In this document: positions 9,270-19,691 of the stretch, piece after piece | Position numbering within the stretch: the stretch's first letter is position 1 | How the letters are laid out: each line of letters begins with the position of its first letter | Source of the DNA: Halomicrobium sp. LC1Hm | GTDB taxonomy: Archaea > Halobacteriota > Halobacteria > Halobacteriales > Haloarculaceae | Length of the DNA stretch: 64,000 nucleotides | Assembly: GCF_009617995.1 (NCBI RefSeq) | Contig: NZ_CP044129.1 | Location: 124,001-188,000 of the forward strand | Direction of reading: 5' to 3' | Program-made: the position numbers and the translations under genes | The notes under the pieces: generated by a model | The model's input: only the letters and a program-made list of their open reading frames with translations | Database searches by the model: none | What the model was told of the DNA's origin: nothing

Positions 9270-10226
9270 TCAGGTCGGCGAGACGGCTGGCACCTCGATC
9301 CGGTCGAGTACGTCCCGGACCACCTCGTCGGGGTCGACCTCGCGGACGCTCGCGTCGGCGGTCAGCACCAGTCGGTGAGCGAACACGTCGCGGACGACTC
9401 GCTGTACGTCCTCGGGGACGACGTAGTCTCGCCCTTCGATGACGGCGCGAGCACGCGCGGCCTCGAACAGCCGCTGGATTCCGCGCGGGGAGACGCCCAC
9501 GTCGACGCGCTCGTCGGCGCGGGTCGCCCGCCCGAGTTCCACCACGTAGTCCCTGAGTTTCCCGTCGACGGTGACGGTCTCGGCGACGCGCTGGAGGTCG
9601 GGGATCCGCTCGGCGTCGACGATGGCGGTGACGCTCGGTGCCTGTGCGGTGCGGTCGGCCCGCCGGTCGATCAGCGCTCGCTCGCCGTCGAAGTCGGGGT
9701 AGCCCATCGCGGTCTTGACGACGAATCGGTCTCGCTGGGCCTCGGGTAGCCCGAAGGTCCCCTCCTGCTCGACGGGGTTCTGGGTCGCGATGACGAAGAA
9801 CGGCTCGGGCAGCGCGTGGGTCTCGCCGTCGACGGTGACCTGCCCCTCGCCCATCGCCTCCAGCAGCGCGGCCTGTGTCTTGGGCGGCGCGCGGTTGATC
9901 TCGTCGGCCAGCACGACGTTGGCGAAGATCGGCCCCGGCGCGAACTCGAAGCTCCCCGTCCCCTCGTTGTAGACGTTGGACCCGGTGATGTCGGCCGGCA
10001 ACAGGTCCGGCGTGAACTGGATGCGGTTGAACGAGAGATCGAGCGCGTTCGCGAAGCTCCGGGCGGTCAGCGTCTTGCCGGTGCCGGGCACGTCCTCCAG
10101 CAGGACGTGGCCCCGTGCGAGGATGCCGGTCAACACGCCCTCCAGGAAGGCGTCCTCGGCGATCACCGCGCTCCCGACGGCGTCGAGAATCTCGGCGCAG
10201 GCCCGGCCGGCGGTCTCGTGATCCAT
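9270..10226 (-). CDS. MoxR family AAA+ ATPase
   Basis: 318 residues. Walker A DVPGTGKT at 45-52, a hydrophobic insert typical of MoxR (FNRIQFTPDLLPADITG), Walker B VVLADEINRAPPKTQ, sensor 1 FVIATQNPVEQEGTF, and a C-terminal lid domain with SPRGIQRL. MoxR ATPases act as chaperones that assemble or activate DUF58/vWA-domain proteins. Here the partner operon is convergent rather than upstream, so the two are not co-transcribed. The ATG at 10226 is chosen because homology starts there and ACTTATG lies 25-31 bases upstream; the longer open frame would run into the repeat element at 10276. Confidence 0.9.
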   Translation of the reverse strand: MDHETAGRACAEILDAVGSAVIAEDAFLEGVLTGILARGHVLLEDVPGTGKTLTARSFANALDLSFNRIQFTPDLLPADITGSNVYNEGTGSFEFAPGPIFANVVLADEINRAPPKTQAALLEAMGEGQVTVDGETHALPEPFFVIATQNPVEQEGTFGLPEAQRDRFVVKTAMGYPDFDGERALIDRRADRTAQAPSVTAIVDAERIPDLQRVAETVTVDGKLRDYVVELGRATRADERVDVGVSPRGIQRLFEAARARAVIEGRDYVVPEDVQRVVRDVFAHRLVLTADASVREVDPDEVVRDVLDRIEVPAVSPT

Positions 10227-10250
10227 ACGCGAGTGCTCGGCCAGCGACGG

Positions 10251-10257
10251 CATAAGT
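10251..10257 (-). promoter_or_regulatory. TATA box of the MoxR gene
   Basis: Minus-strand ACTTATG-like element, 25-31 bases before the ATG at 10226. Confidence 0.45.
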
Positions 10258-10275
10258 CTGGTCGAACCGCCACTA

Positions 10276-10361
10276 CGATAGTAACAATTGAAACGATTTA
10301 CACACCGATCGCACTGCTGTCGTTCGATCGGGTGTGCATTGATTTTCAATGGCTACTATAG
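10276..10361. repeat. 86-bp palindromic element, copy 1
   Basis: Near-palindrome whose right arm ends GGCTACTATAG and whose left end (CGATAGTAACAATTG) is a decayed version of the same terminal repeat. It matches the reverse complement of the element at 27825-27910 at 82 of 86 positions. The central part holds ACACCGATCGCAC and its complement around a short loop. It has no coding capacity, so it would be a non-autonomous (MITE-like) element. It sits between the divergent moxR gene and the small membrane gene at 10384, and its right terminus places a TATA-like CTATAG 23-28 bases before that gene's ATG. Confidence 0.85.
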
Positions 10362-10383
10362 ACGACCATCCGTATGAAGTGAG

Positions 10384-10812
10384 ATGGGTCCGACGGGTGA
10401 CGTGATGGCCGACGGCGCTCTCATTTCGTCCGACACCGAACTCGACACGCCGACCGTCGTCGTCGGCGCACTCGTCGCGCTCGTCAACGGACTCCTCGCC
10501 TTCCCGATTGGGATGGCCGTCGTCGGTAGCGCCTGGGGACTGGTGTTCCCGTTCGTCGTTCTCGTCGGCTCCGGGGCCCTGCTCCTCACTCGCGGCAGCG
10601 TCTACGAGGCGACCCGTCTCGGGTGTTACTCGACGGCGGTGCTGGTCCTCTGTCTCCCGGTCGTCGGGGTCTCGTTCGAGTACACTCCCTCGCTCGCCGA
10701 CCAGGTTCGCGTGTTCGCGCGCCTCGAACTGGGGGCCGTCCTCGTCGCCGCACCGGTCGCCGCATTCGGCTACTGGGTCGGCAAACGGGGGCCGGCGGTC
10801 GACGGATCCTAA
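10384..10812 (+). CDS. small four-helix membrane protein, unknown
   Basis: 142 residues from ATG 10384, or 135 from ATG 10405. Four predicted membrane helices separated by short loops (for example VVVGALVALVNGLLAFPIGM and STAVLVLCLPVVGVSF), ending in WVGKRGPAVDGS. No family motif recognised. The 10384 start would be leaderless with the TATA box contributed by the adjacent palindromic element; the 10405 start has GGTGA five bases upstream as a ribosome-binding site. Both are reasonable. The gene ends next to a convergent terminator. Confidence 0.65.
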   Translation: MGPTGDVMADGALISSDTELDTPTVVVGALVALVNGLLAFPIGMAVVGSAWGLVFPFVVLVGSGALLLTRGSVYEATRLGCYSTAVLVLCLPVVGVSFEYTPSLADQVRVFARLELGAVLVAAPVAAFGYWVGKRGPAVDGS

Positions 10813-10831
10813 AAAAGACGGGCTGAAGCCC
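10811..10831 (-). terminator. hairpin plus U-run after the DUF4397 gene
   Basis: Read on the minus strand, GGGCTTCAGCCC (10820-10831) forms a 4-bp stem with a TTCA loop and is followed by GTC and six T. It begins in the TAG stop codon of the DUF4397 gene. Poly-U tracts terminate archaeal transcription; the hairpin is a bonus. Confidence 0.6.
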
Positions 10832-12105
10832 TACGTCGCGGCTTCGGTCTCTGTCGCTTCCTCGTCGGTAGTCGTTTCCTCGTCAGTCGTCTCTTCTTCG
10901 GTCGCTTCCTCGTCGGTGGTCGTTTCCTCGTCAGTCGTCTCTTCTTCGGTCGTTTCCTCGTCAGTCGTCTCTTCTTCGGTCGCTTCCTCGTCAGTCGTCT
11001 CTTCTTCGGTCGCTTCCTCGTCGGTGGTCGTCTCTTCGTCCGTGGTTTCTTCCTCAGTCGTCTCTTCGTCCGTGGTTTCTTCCTCAGTCGTCTCTTCGTC
11101 CGTGGTTTCTTCCTCAGTCGTCTCTTCGTCCGTGGTTTCTTCCTCAGTCGTCTCTTCCTCGGTGGTCTCGCCGTCCTCGGATTCCGTTTCGGTGTCCGTC
11201 TCTTCAGTCTCGTTTTCCGCGCCCGGGAAGTCGATCGTCTTGCTGGCGTCCTGGGTCGTGGCGACGCGGAAGGTCGGTGGCATCTCCTCGCCGTCCTCGG
11301 GGACGTTCCCGAGCGCCCACGCGGTGTGGGCGACGCCGCTCTCCAGGGAGAGGTCCGTACTGGCGACGACCGACCCGTCGTTGTCCTCGGCCGCGACTCT
11401 GACCTCGACGGTGTAGTCGCCGGCCGGGACGTTCGCGTACTCGGTCGCCTCGGTGTACGAGACGTTCTCCGCGAGGACCGTCTCGCCGGTCGCTGCTTCG
11501 TCAGTCGCTTCTGCCTCCTCAGTTGCGGTCTCTTCGTCGGTCTCGTTTGCCTCCGTCTCGGTCGCTGTCTCCTCGGTGGCGCTGTCCTCGCCGCTCTCGA
11601 CGGCGACGATATCGACTGCCGGCGCGTTCGGCGAGAGGTGAGCGATCCGGAGTGCAGCCTCGTCGTCTGCCGGGGTCGCGGCGCTATCGTCGTAGGCCAC
11701 GGGGACGACCCCGCCCTCGCTGTCGTTTGCGGCGATCGCCGCGGTCACGGTCGTCACCGACCGCGGTTCGAGGTCGACGGTCTCGTTGAACACGACCTCG
11801 TCGGGCGTGTCGACGACGGAGACTGTTATCGTGTGGTTGCCCGACTCCAGGGCGATGTAGTCGCTGAACGTGTCGAACGCGACGCCCTCGGCGACGGTCT
11901 CGTTGTCGACGGAGACGTCGACCGACGCCGCACCGGGCGCGGCGTGGGCGATGCGCAGGTACGACGTGTTCTGTGTGCTCAACTCTGTGTCGTCGGCGTC
12001 GTCCTCGGCCTGCTGGCCGAAGCCGACCCCGACGAAGGCCGCGCTCGCCACGAGCGCGACCGAGAGGACCAATACGAGTGCGGTACTGCGTGTGCTGTCT
12101 GGCAT
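10831..12105 (-). CDS. secreted DUF4397 protein with Thr/Glu repeat tail
   Basis: 424 residues. A Sec-type signal peptide (residues 1-30, hydrophobic ALVLVLSVALVASAAFVGVG) precedes two DUF4397 domains, each opening with the family pattern LRIAHAAPGAASVDV (about 50) and LRIAHLSPNAPAVDI (about 152). An acidic Glu/Thr linker splits the second domain. From about residue 315 to the end the protein is a degenerate repeat of TTDEETTEEE, encoded by 30-bp tandem units. There is no C-terminal anchor helix, so it is probably released or held by another means. Function unknown; the tail is likely surface-exposed and disordered. Confidence 0.82.
   Translation of the reverse strand: MPDSTRSTALVLVLSVALVASAAFVGVGFGQQAEDDADDTELSTQNTSYLRIAHAAPGAASVDVSVDNETVAEGVAFDTFSDYIALESGNHTITVSVVDTPDEVVFNETVDLEPRSVTTVTAAIAANDSEGGVVPVAYDDSAATPADDEAALRIAHLSPNAPAVDIVAVESGEDSATEETATETEANETDEETATEEAEATDEAATGETVLAENVSYTEATEYANVPAGDYTVEVRVAAEDNDGSVVASTDLSLESGVAHTAWALGNVPEDGEEMPPTFRVATTQDASKTIDFPGAENETEETDTETESEDGETTEEETTEEETTDEETTEEETTDEETTEEETTDEETTEEETTDEETTTDEEATEEETTDEEATEEETTDEETTEEETTDEETTTDEEATEEETTDEETTTDEEATETEAAT
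11041..11160. repeat. 30-bp tandem repeats encoding the acidic tail
   Basis: Four consecutive 30-base units beginning CGTGGTTTCTTCCTCAGTCG; the first three are identical and the fourth differs by one base. Related, more degenerate 30-base units fill 10855-11040. Identity at the DNA level suggests recent slippage or unequal exchange, so copy number is likely variable. Confidence 0.85.
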
Positions 12106-12407
12106 GCACTGGAGTCATTCGTCCTCTCCCCCTTTGTTATGCGAGAGCAAGCGCCCGCCCGCCGCCACCGCCGGTGTGGGCTCGCTACGGTGCTCCGGAG
12201 TAAGCCGGTCGTTTGTCTCGCGCTCGCTCGATAACGACCGCTTGTTTGCCGGCACGATCCCGCCGCCGGGACGCGGAAAGCGAATCGTATCGACGGAGCG
12301 ACGCCGCCAGCGGAGATAAGACGAGATTACCCCGGAGTCGTGCGGACGGTATCACAACTACCATACCGTTCGGCGACGACCGTTCACAACACTTAGAGGT
12401 GGCTTCA
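12106..12407. other. divergent intergenic region
   Basis: 302 bases between the DUF4397 gene and the aminotransferase. On the minus strand a GCATAAC-like element at 12137-12143 can serve the DUF4397 gene. On the plus strand GAGGTG at 12397-12402 is a good ribosome-binding site five bases before GTG 12408. No further gene or structured RNA is evident. Confidence 0.5.
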
Positions 12408-13520
12408 GTGACGAAAAAAAGCGAATACACGGACGACTATCCCGACAAGACGCTGTACATTCCCGGCCCGACCGAGGTCCGCGACGACGTGATCCAGGCG
12501 ATGGCCCAGCCGATGTTCGGCCACCGGATGGACCGGATGACCGACCTCTACACGACCATCGTCGAGGACACGAAGACGTTCCTCGGCACCGACAACGACG
12601 TGATCATCCTCACGGGCTCGGGGACGGAGTTCTGGGAGGCGTCGACGCTGAACCTCGTCGACGAGAACATCCTCGTGCCGACCTGTGGCAGCTTCAGCGA
12701 GCGCCACGCCAACGTCGCCGAGCGTCTCGGCAAGGACGTGGACCGACTCGAATACGAGTGGGGACAGGCGATCAAGCCCGAGGACATCCGCGCGGAACTG
12801 GAGGCCAGCGACAAGCACTACGACGTGGTCGCGACGGTGATGAACGAGTCTTCGACCGGCGTCCGCAACCCGATCGAGGAGATCGGCGACGTGATCGCCG
12901 AGTACCCGGACACCTACTTCGTCGTCGACGCCGTCTCCTCGCTCGGCGGTGACTACGTCGACATCGACCAGCACAACGTCGACGTGATCTTCGCCTCGAC
13001 CCAGAAGGCCTTCGCCATGCCGCCGGGACTGACCGTCTGTGTCGTCAGCGACGACGCCTACGACCGCGAGATCGAGAAAGAGTCCGCCTCGTGGTACGGC
13101 GGCTTCCAGCGCTGTCTGGACTACTACGACCGGAAGGGACAGACTCACTCGACGCCCGCCATCCCGATCATGCTGGCCTACCGCAAGCAGATGAAGCACA
13201 TGCTCGACGAGGGCCACCAGGGCCGCGACCAGCGCCACCGCGAGATGGCCGAGTACACCCGCGAGTGGGCGCGCGATCACTTCGATATGTTCCCCGAGGA
13301 GGGGTACGAGTCCCAGACGGTCTCGTGTATCGAGAACACGCGGGGCATCGACGTGGCCGCCACCATCGAGGAAGTCTCCGAGAAGTACGACATGGTGTTC
13401 TCGAACGGCTACGGCTCCGCGCTGGGCGAGGAGACGTTCCGGATCGGCCACATGGGCGAACACGACGTCGAGTCGATCCGGACGCTGACCGACGCCATCG
13501 AAGACGTCGCGGACCTGTAA
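12408..13520 (+). CDS. class V PLP aminotransferase (serine-pyruvate / alanine-glyoxylate type)
   Basis: 370 residues. Class V fold with the N-terminal substrate segment LYIPGPTEVRDDV, the motif HRMDRMTDLY, the cofactor-binding VVDAVSSLGG (PLP Asp) and the PLP lysine in FASTQKAFAMPPG. Family members transfer amino groups between serine or alanine and glyoxylate/pyruvate. The GTG start at 12408 is supported by GAGGTG five bases upstream and by the usual N-terminus (VTKKSEYTDDYPDKT). Stands alone; exact substrates cannot be read from sequence. Confidence 0.88.
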   Translation: MTKKSEYTDDYPDKTLYIPGPTEVRDDVIQAMAQPMFGHRMDRMTDLYTTIVEDTKTFLGTDNDVIILTGSGTEFWEASTLNLVDENILVPTCGSFSERHANVAERLGKDVDRLEYEWGQAIKPEDIRAELEASDKHYDVVATVMNESSTGVRNPIEEIGDVIAEYPDTYFVVDAVSSLGGDYVDIDQHNVDVIFASTQKAFAMPPGLTVCVVSDDAYDREIEKESASWYGGFQRCLDYYDRKGQTHSTPAIPIMLAYRKQMKHMLDEGHQGRDQRHREMAEYTREWARDHFDMFPEEGYESQTVSCIENTRGIDVAATIEEVSEKYDMVFSNGYGSALGEETFRIGHMGEHDVESIRTLTDAIEDVADL

Positions 13521-13639
13521 CGCTCCCGTCGCACGCTGTCTGCCGTCTCTGGTAGCGGGCCGATCGAGCGCGCTGCATTATCAATTGTGGAATCTGGGGC
13601 CACAGCTTCAAGAGTCGTATCGAGTTTGTTTCCAGTAAG

Positions 13640-15229
13640 ATGCAATCACGGACAGTCACGTGGCTCGCCTCGCAGTACAGCCGCCGTATCGGCACGGCGC
13701 TGGCGATCACGTTGGGAGTGACAGTCGGCTTCGGCGCGGTCTTCGCTGGCCACGTCGCCACCTCGCCGGAGGCCGGCCTCGCCGGACTCGCGGGGACGAT
13801 CTTCGTCCTCACGCTCAACCTCGGCCTGCTCGGCATCGTGTTGGCCGGCAACGTCGCGGTCGAGCTCAGACAGCTCACCGACGCGGCCGCCGCGATCGAG
13901 GACGGCGACCTCGACGCCACCCCCGAGGTCGATCGGGCCGACGAGTTCGGGCGGCTCGCCGACGCGTTCGACAGCATGCGCGACTCGCTCACGTCGGCCT
14001 TCGACGAGTCGGAGGCCGCTCGCAAAGAGGCCGAACAGGCAAAGTCGGAGGCCGAAACGGCCCGCGCCGAGGCCGAGGAGTTCAACGACCAGCTGGTCGA
14101 CCAGGCCGAGACGATCGGGGACGCGATGGCGGCCGCCGCCGACGGCGACTTCACCACGCGGCTGACGGCCGACAGCGAGGTCGACGCGATCGAGCGGATC
14201 GCCGACGCCTACGAGGAGATGACCGTCGACCTCTCTGAGACCGTCGGCGAGATTCGGGCCTTCGCGACGACGGTCGAAGAGACCAGCGGGGCCGTCGCCG
14301 AGGACGCCGCCGAGGTCGAGCGCCTCAACGAGTCGCTGGCGACCGACATCCGTGAACTCGCCAGTGACGTGTCCGGACAGGCCGAACGCCTCCAGAGCGC
14401 GGTCGCCGAGACGAACGACCTCTCGGCGACGATCGAGGAAGTCGCTTCGACGACCGACGAGGTCGCGGGGCGGGCGACCGAAGCCGCCGAAGTCGGTGAG
14501 GTCGGCGCAGAGCGCACCGAGGAGGCAGTCGAGACGATCGAACACGTCGCCGACGCCGTCGACGAACTCGACCGGCTCGTCACCGCCCTCGACGAACGGA
14601 TGGACGAGGTCGCAGAGACGACTGGCCTCATCGACGAGATCGCCCAACAGACCGACATGCTCGCGCTCAACGCCAACATCGAGGCCTCCCACGCCGGAAG
14701 CGGTGGCGACGGGTTCGCCGTCGTCGCCGACGAGGTGAAGGGGCTGGCCGAGCAGACCCAGGACGCCATCGACGAGATCGAGTCGATCGTCGACGGTGCC
14801 CGCGACGACGTGGACGACGTGACCGAGGAGATGGCGCTGACGCGCCGCCGGATCGACGACGGCGTCGAGACGGTGACCGAAGCCGGAGAGACGCTGGGCA
14901 CGCTGACCGAGACCGTCGACGACGTGGACGACGCGATGGCGGAGATCGCCCGTGCGACCGACGACGGCGCGGCCGCCACAGAGGAGGTCTCGGCGGCGCT
15001 CGACCAGGTCGCCGACTCCGCCCAGCAGGTGGCGACTCGCTCGAACGAGCTGGCCGACACGGCCGAGCAGACGGCGTCGACGATGCGTGGCGTTCGAAAG
15101 CGCGCCGACGAGCTGAGCGACCAGACGGCCGACCTGATGGCACTGCTGGACTCGTTCGAGACCAGAGAGACGGGCACTACCGGGACAGTGCAGACCGCGA
15201 GCGCAACGGCGGGTGACGACGATGATTGA
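13640..15229 (+). CDS. methyl-accepting transducer, two TM helices and HAMP (Htr-like)
   Basis: 529 residues. TM1 about 17-40 and TM2 about 46-70 are joined by a very short external loop, so there is no extracellular ligand domain. HAMP domains follow (about 71-125 and a second HAMP-like region near 150-205), then a long methylation/signalling coiled coil with the tip sequence [18 protein letters not shown] and [15 protein letters not shown] that contacts CheA/CheW. A transducer lacking a sensor domain needs a membrane partner, as HtrI does with sensory rhodopsin I. The next gene overlaps its end by 17 bases and encodes a seven-helix opsin-like protein, in the same htr-sop order as known sensory rhodopsin operons. 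Confidence 0.88.
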   Translation: MQSRTVTWLASQYSRRIGTALAITLGVTVGFGAVFAGHVATSPEAGLAGLAGTIFVLTLNLGLLGIVLAGNVAVELRQLTDAAAAIEDGDLDATPEVDRADEFGRLADAFDSMRDSLTSAFDESEAARKEAEQAKSEAETARAEAEEFNDQLVDQAETIGDAMAAAADGDFTTRLTADSEVDAIERIADAYEEMTVDLSETVGEIRAFATTVEETSGAVAEDAAEVERLNESLATDIRELASDVSGQAERLQSAVAETNDLSATIEEVASTTDEVAGRATEAAEVGEVGAERTEEAVETIEHVADAVDELDRLVTALDERMDEVAETTGLIDEIAQQTDMLALNANIEASHAGSGGDGFAVVADEVKGLAEQTQDAIDEIESIVDGARDDVDDVTEEMALTRRRIDDGVETVTEAGETLGTLTETVDDVDDAMAEIARATDDGAAATEEVSAALDQVADSAQQVATRSNELADTAEQTASTMRGVRKRADELSDQTADLMALLDSFETRETGTTGTVQTASATAGDDDD

Positions 15230-15926
15230 GGCGACGACCGTCCACGGTCTCACCGCCGTGGTCTACGCAGTCGCCCTCGTCGTCTTGCTGGGGTGGCTCC
15301 GCCGGGTCTCGGCGGAACACCGCCGGTTCTGTACACCTATCGTGCTGGTCGTCGGGATCGCCGGAGTGGCGTCGACACTTGTCGCTGCCGGCGTCGGGAC
15401 GTTCACGGTCAACGGTAGCGAAGTCGTCGTCCCGCTGTTCGTCGAATCGATGATCGCGTACGGGGTGCTGTACGCCGTGATGGCACGACTCGCCGACGTG
15501 GAGGGTCGCGCGCTCGCGGTCATCGTGCTCACGCCGGTCGTCCAGCGCATCGCCTTCGAGGTCGCGGCGGTCTCGGGCGGGATCGTCGCCCTGCTCGGTC
15601 TGGTGACCGTCGTCGGCGGGCACCTCGCGATCGCCGCCTACCTCCTGGGACCGATCTGGACGCAGGCACAGGCAGTACCCGAGCAGCGCCGCCTCCTCCA
15701 CTGGAAGGCCCGAAATCTGGTGTTGTTCCTCATCGGAATGTTGATCGTCTACGCCGTCATCTCGCTGTTCGGCGTCTTCGACGCCTTCGTCGCGCTGGTG
15801 ATCCAGCAGTACATGGCCGTCCTCATCCGCGTGGGCTTTGCCGGGTTCCTGCTGGCGAACCTCGACGCGATCGGAGCCGCGTCGTTGCGTCCCTCGACCG
15901 CGTCCGGGGCGACGCCGGCCGACTGA
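15213..15926 (+). CDS. opsin-like seven-helix protein lacking the retinal lysine
   Basis: 237 residues, with seven hydrophobic helices (about 9-30, 41-62, 72-94, 99-119, 122-148, 162-186, 188-214). Helix F carries [21 protein letters not shown], matching the RN...G spacing of microbial rhodopsins. Helix G reads [15 protein letters not shown], which aligns with YLDLVTKVGFGFIAL of sensory rhodopsin II. In that alignment the Schiff-base Lys is Arg206 and the helix-G Asp is Ala202. Glu78 in helix C may occupy the usual counterion position. It is co-transcribed and overlaps with an Htr-like transducer. It probably cannot bind retinal covalently, so the stimulus is unknown. The stop codon is also the left target repeat of the element at 15927. 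Confidence 0.72.
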   Translation: MTTMIEATTVHGLTAVVYAVALVVLLGWLRRVSAEHRRFCTPIVLVVGIAGVASTLVAAGVGTFTVNGSEVVVPLFVESMIAYGVLYAVMARLADVEGRALAVIVLTPVVQRIAFEVAAVSGGIVALLGLVTVVGGHLAIAAYLLGPIWTQAQAVPEQRRLLHWKARNLVLFLIGMLIVYAVISLFGVFDAFVALVIQQYMAVLIRVGFAGFLLANLDAIGAASLRPSTASGATPAD

Positions 15927-16006
15927 TACGGATTATTGTAGCCGTTTGCCCGGTCGACCGCACACTGTCGTGCGGTTGATCCGGTAAAGATCTACAATAA
16001 TCCGTA
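15927..16006. repeat. 80-bp palindromic element flanked by TGA repeats
   Basis: Inverted-repeat element starting TACGGATTATTGTAG and ending CTACAATAATCCGTA, with inner arms GACCGCAC/GTGCGGTT around a short loop. It is flanked by TGA at 15924-15926 and TGA at 16007-16009, a 3-bp direct repeat; the left TGA is the stop codon of the opsin-like gene. It encodes nothing. Interpreted as a MITE with TNA target duplication; its RNA could also act as a 3' hairpin. Confidence 0.85.
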
Positions 16007-16009
16007 TGA

Positions 16010-16252
16010 TACTGTCGGCTGACGGGACGCCGTCGCTCGCGCGCACCGCGCTGTCACTGCCAGCGGGGTGGCGACGAGAACCGCTCTCTGGCCCGTAATC
16101 ACTGCTTACTCTCGATAACCCGAACCTGTGGCGAGGTAAGCGAGTCGTTCTCGCCCCGGCCGGCTCGCACCGAACTGGCAAGCAACTGCCGAGTGTCCGA
16201 CCGTCGCTGGGCTGTGGGTGTGACAACCCGGTTGCCACCCCGTAAAAATCCC
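16010..16252. other. intergenic region without a gene
   Basis: Sequence between the palindromic element and the promoter at 16253. No ORF with haloarchaeal codon use and no RNA gene is evident on either strand. Confidence 0.4.
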
Positions 16253-16259
16253 CTTTAAC
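16253..16259 (+). promoter_or_regulatory. TATA box of the beta-helix gene
   Basis: CTTTAAC, 23-29 bases before ATG 16282; leaderless spacing. Confidence 0.5.
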
Positions 16260-16281
16260 GGTAAGATCACTGTACTCGACT

Positions 16282-17430
16282 ATGCCGGAACCTAACGGCG
16301 ACCGGAACCGTACTGCACCGACGACAGAGCTCCCCGTCAGCCGACGCCGCTGTCTGGAACTGACCGGACTGATGCTCATGAGTGGCGCTGGCGTCGGCGC
16401 TGCCAGCGCACGCGATGCGGAGTCGGCCGCGGCGGCCGACGACGACGTGACCGGCCGCGCGTCGGAACCGGCTGGCGAGAGCGACACTGACGAGGCTCCG
16501 GTCGTCGGCGGCGGCACCGGATACGAGAACACCGTCGGACCGGATCAGGCGGACGTTACCGTCGGTACGCGGAGCGAACTCCAGGACGCGCTGGGCAACG
16601 CGTCCAGTGGCGACGTGGTGTACGTCGCTGGGGACGCGACCATCGACATGGGGGGTGCGGAGTGGTCGATCCCCGAGGGCGTCACGCTGGCCTCGGATCG
16701 CGGGATCGAGGGCGCACCCGGCGGCCACCTCCAGACGACCGATCTCCCGTGGCCGATGTTCGTCGTCCGCGCGAACGCTCGCGTGACCGGCCTGCGCGTC
16801 AGCGGCCAGTACGACGAGTACGTCGACCTTACCGACGGACCGGTCAGTATCGGGCTGCAGGTCGCCGAGAGCGGCGTCGAGATCGACAACAACGAAGTCT
16901 TCGGCTTCTCTCACGCCGCCATCCGGCCCTTCGACGACACCCACGTCCACCACAACGACGTCCACCACAACCCGATGGACGGCCTGGGCTACGGCGTCAG
17001 CGTCACCCGGGGCGAGCCCCTGATCGAGTACAACTACTTCAACTACAACCGCCACAGCGTCGCCGGCAGCGGCAACTGCGGCTACACCGCCCGGTACAAC
17101 CACTTCGGGCCGGAGACGGTCGATCACGTCATCGACCAGCACGAGCCCGGCGGGACGACCATGGAGATCCACCACAACACCGTCGAGGCCGTCTCCCACG
17201 TCCAGGACGGCGGCGAACCGGAAGCGGTCGCGATCCGGGGCACGCCCGACGACGTGGCCGCGATTCATCACAACTGGTTCTACAACCCCGACGAGCCGAA
17301 GTCGACCCCCGCCGACTGGGACGGCAGCGCGATCACGCAGGTCCACACGAGCGACTGGGCGAACGTCGAGTACGAGGCCAACCACTACGGCAGCGACGAG
17401 CCCGACCCGGACGTGGGATGCCCCCGGTAA
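16282..17430 (+). CDS. Tat-exported right-handed beta-helix protein (pectate-lyase-like)
   Basis: 382 residues. The N-terminus carries a twin-arginine signal (SRRRCLELTGLMLMSGAG...) followed by an acidic low-complexity linker to about residue 85. The rest is a parallel beta-helix: repeated short strands with Asn/His ladders such as IDNNEVFGF, VHHNDVHHN, YNYFNYN and IHHNTVEA. The pattern resembles polysaccharide lyase family 1/PbH1 proteins, with DHVIDQHEPGG and IRGTPDDVAAIHHNWF close to pectate-lyase strands. Substrate unproven; a secreted polysaccharide-binding or degrading role is inferred. Monocistronic. Confidence 0.78.
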   Translation: MPEPNGDRNRTAPTTELPVSRRRCLELTGLMLMSGAGVGAASARDAESAAAADDDVTGRASEPAGESDTDEAPVVGGGTGYENTVGPDQADVTVGTRSELQDALGNASSGDVVYVAGDATIDMGGAEWSIPEGVTLASDRGIEGAPGGHLQTTDLPWPMFVVRANARVTGLRVSGQYDEYVDLTDGPVSIGLQVAESGVEIDNNEVFGFSHAAIRPFDDTHVHHNDVHHNPMDGLGYGVSVTRGEPLIEYNYFNYNRHSVAGSGNCGYTARYNHFGPETVDHVIDQHEPGGTTMEIHHNTVEAVSHVQDGGEPEAVAIRGTPDDVAAIHHNWFYNPDEPKSTPADWDGSAITQVHTSDWANVEYEANHYGSDEPDPDVGCPR

Positions 17431-17458
17431 GGCCGTCCTACTGCCGTCGACGGTGTAA

Positions 17459-19672
<2,214 letters not shown>

Positions 19673-19691
19673 GAGCGCAGTCCCGAGAGGG

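Noticed and set aside
10855..11160. Possible CRISPR array from regularly spaced repeats
   Set aside because: The 30-bp units are directly adjacent with no spacers and are read in frame as the acidic tail of a secreted protein.
12185..12430. Short minus-strand ORF upstream of the aminotransferase
   Set aside because: No promoter or ribosome-binding site, non-acidic composition; covers the aminotransferase leader.
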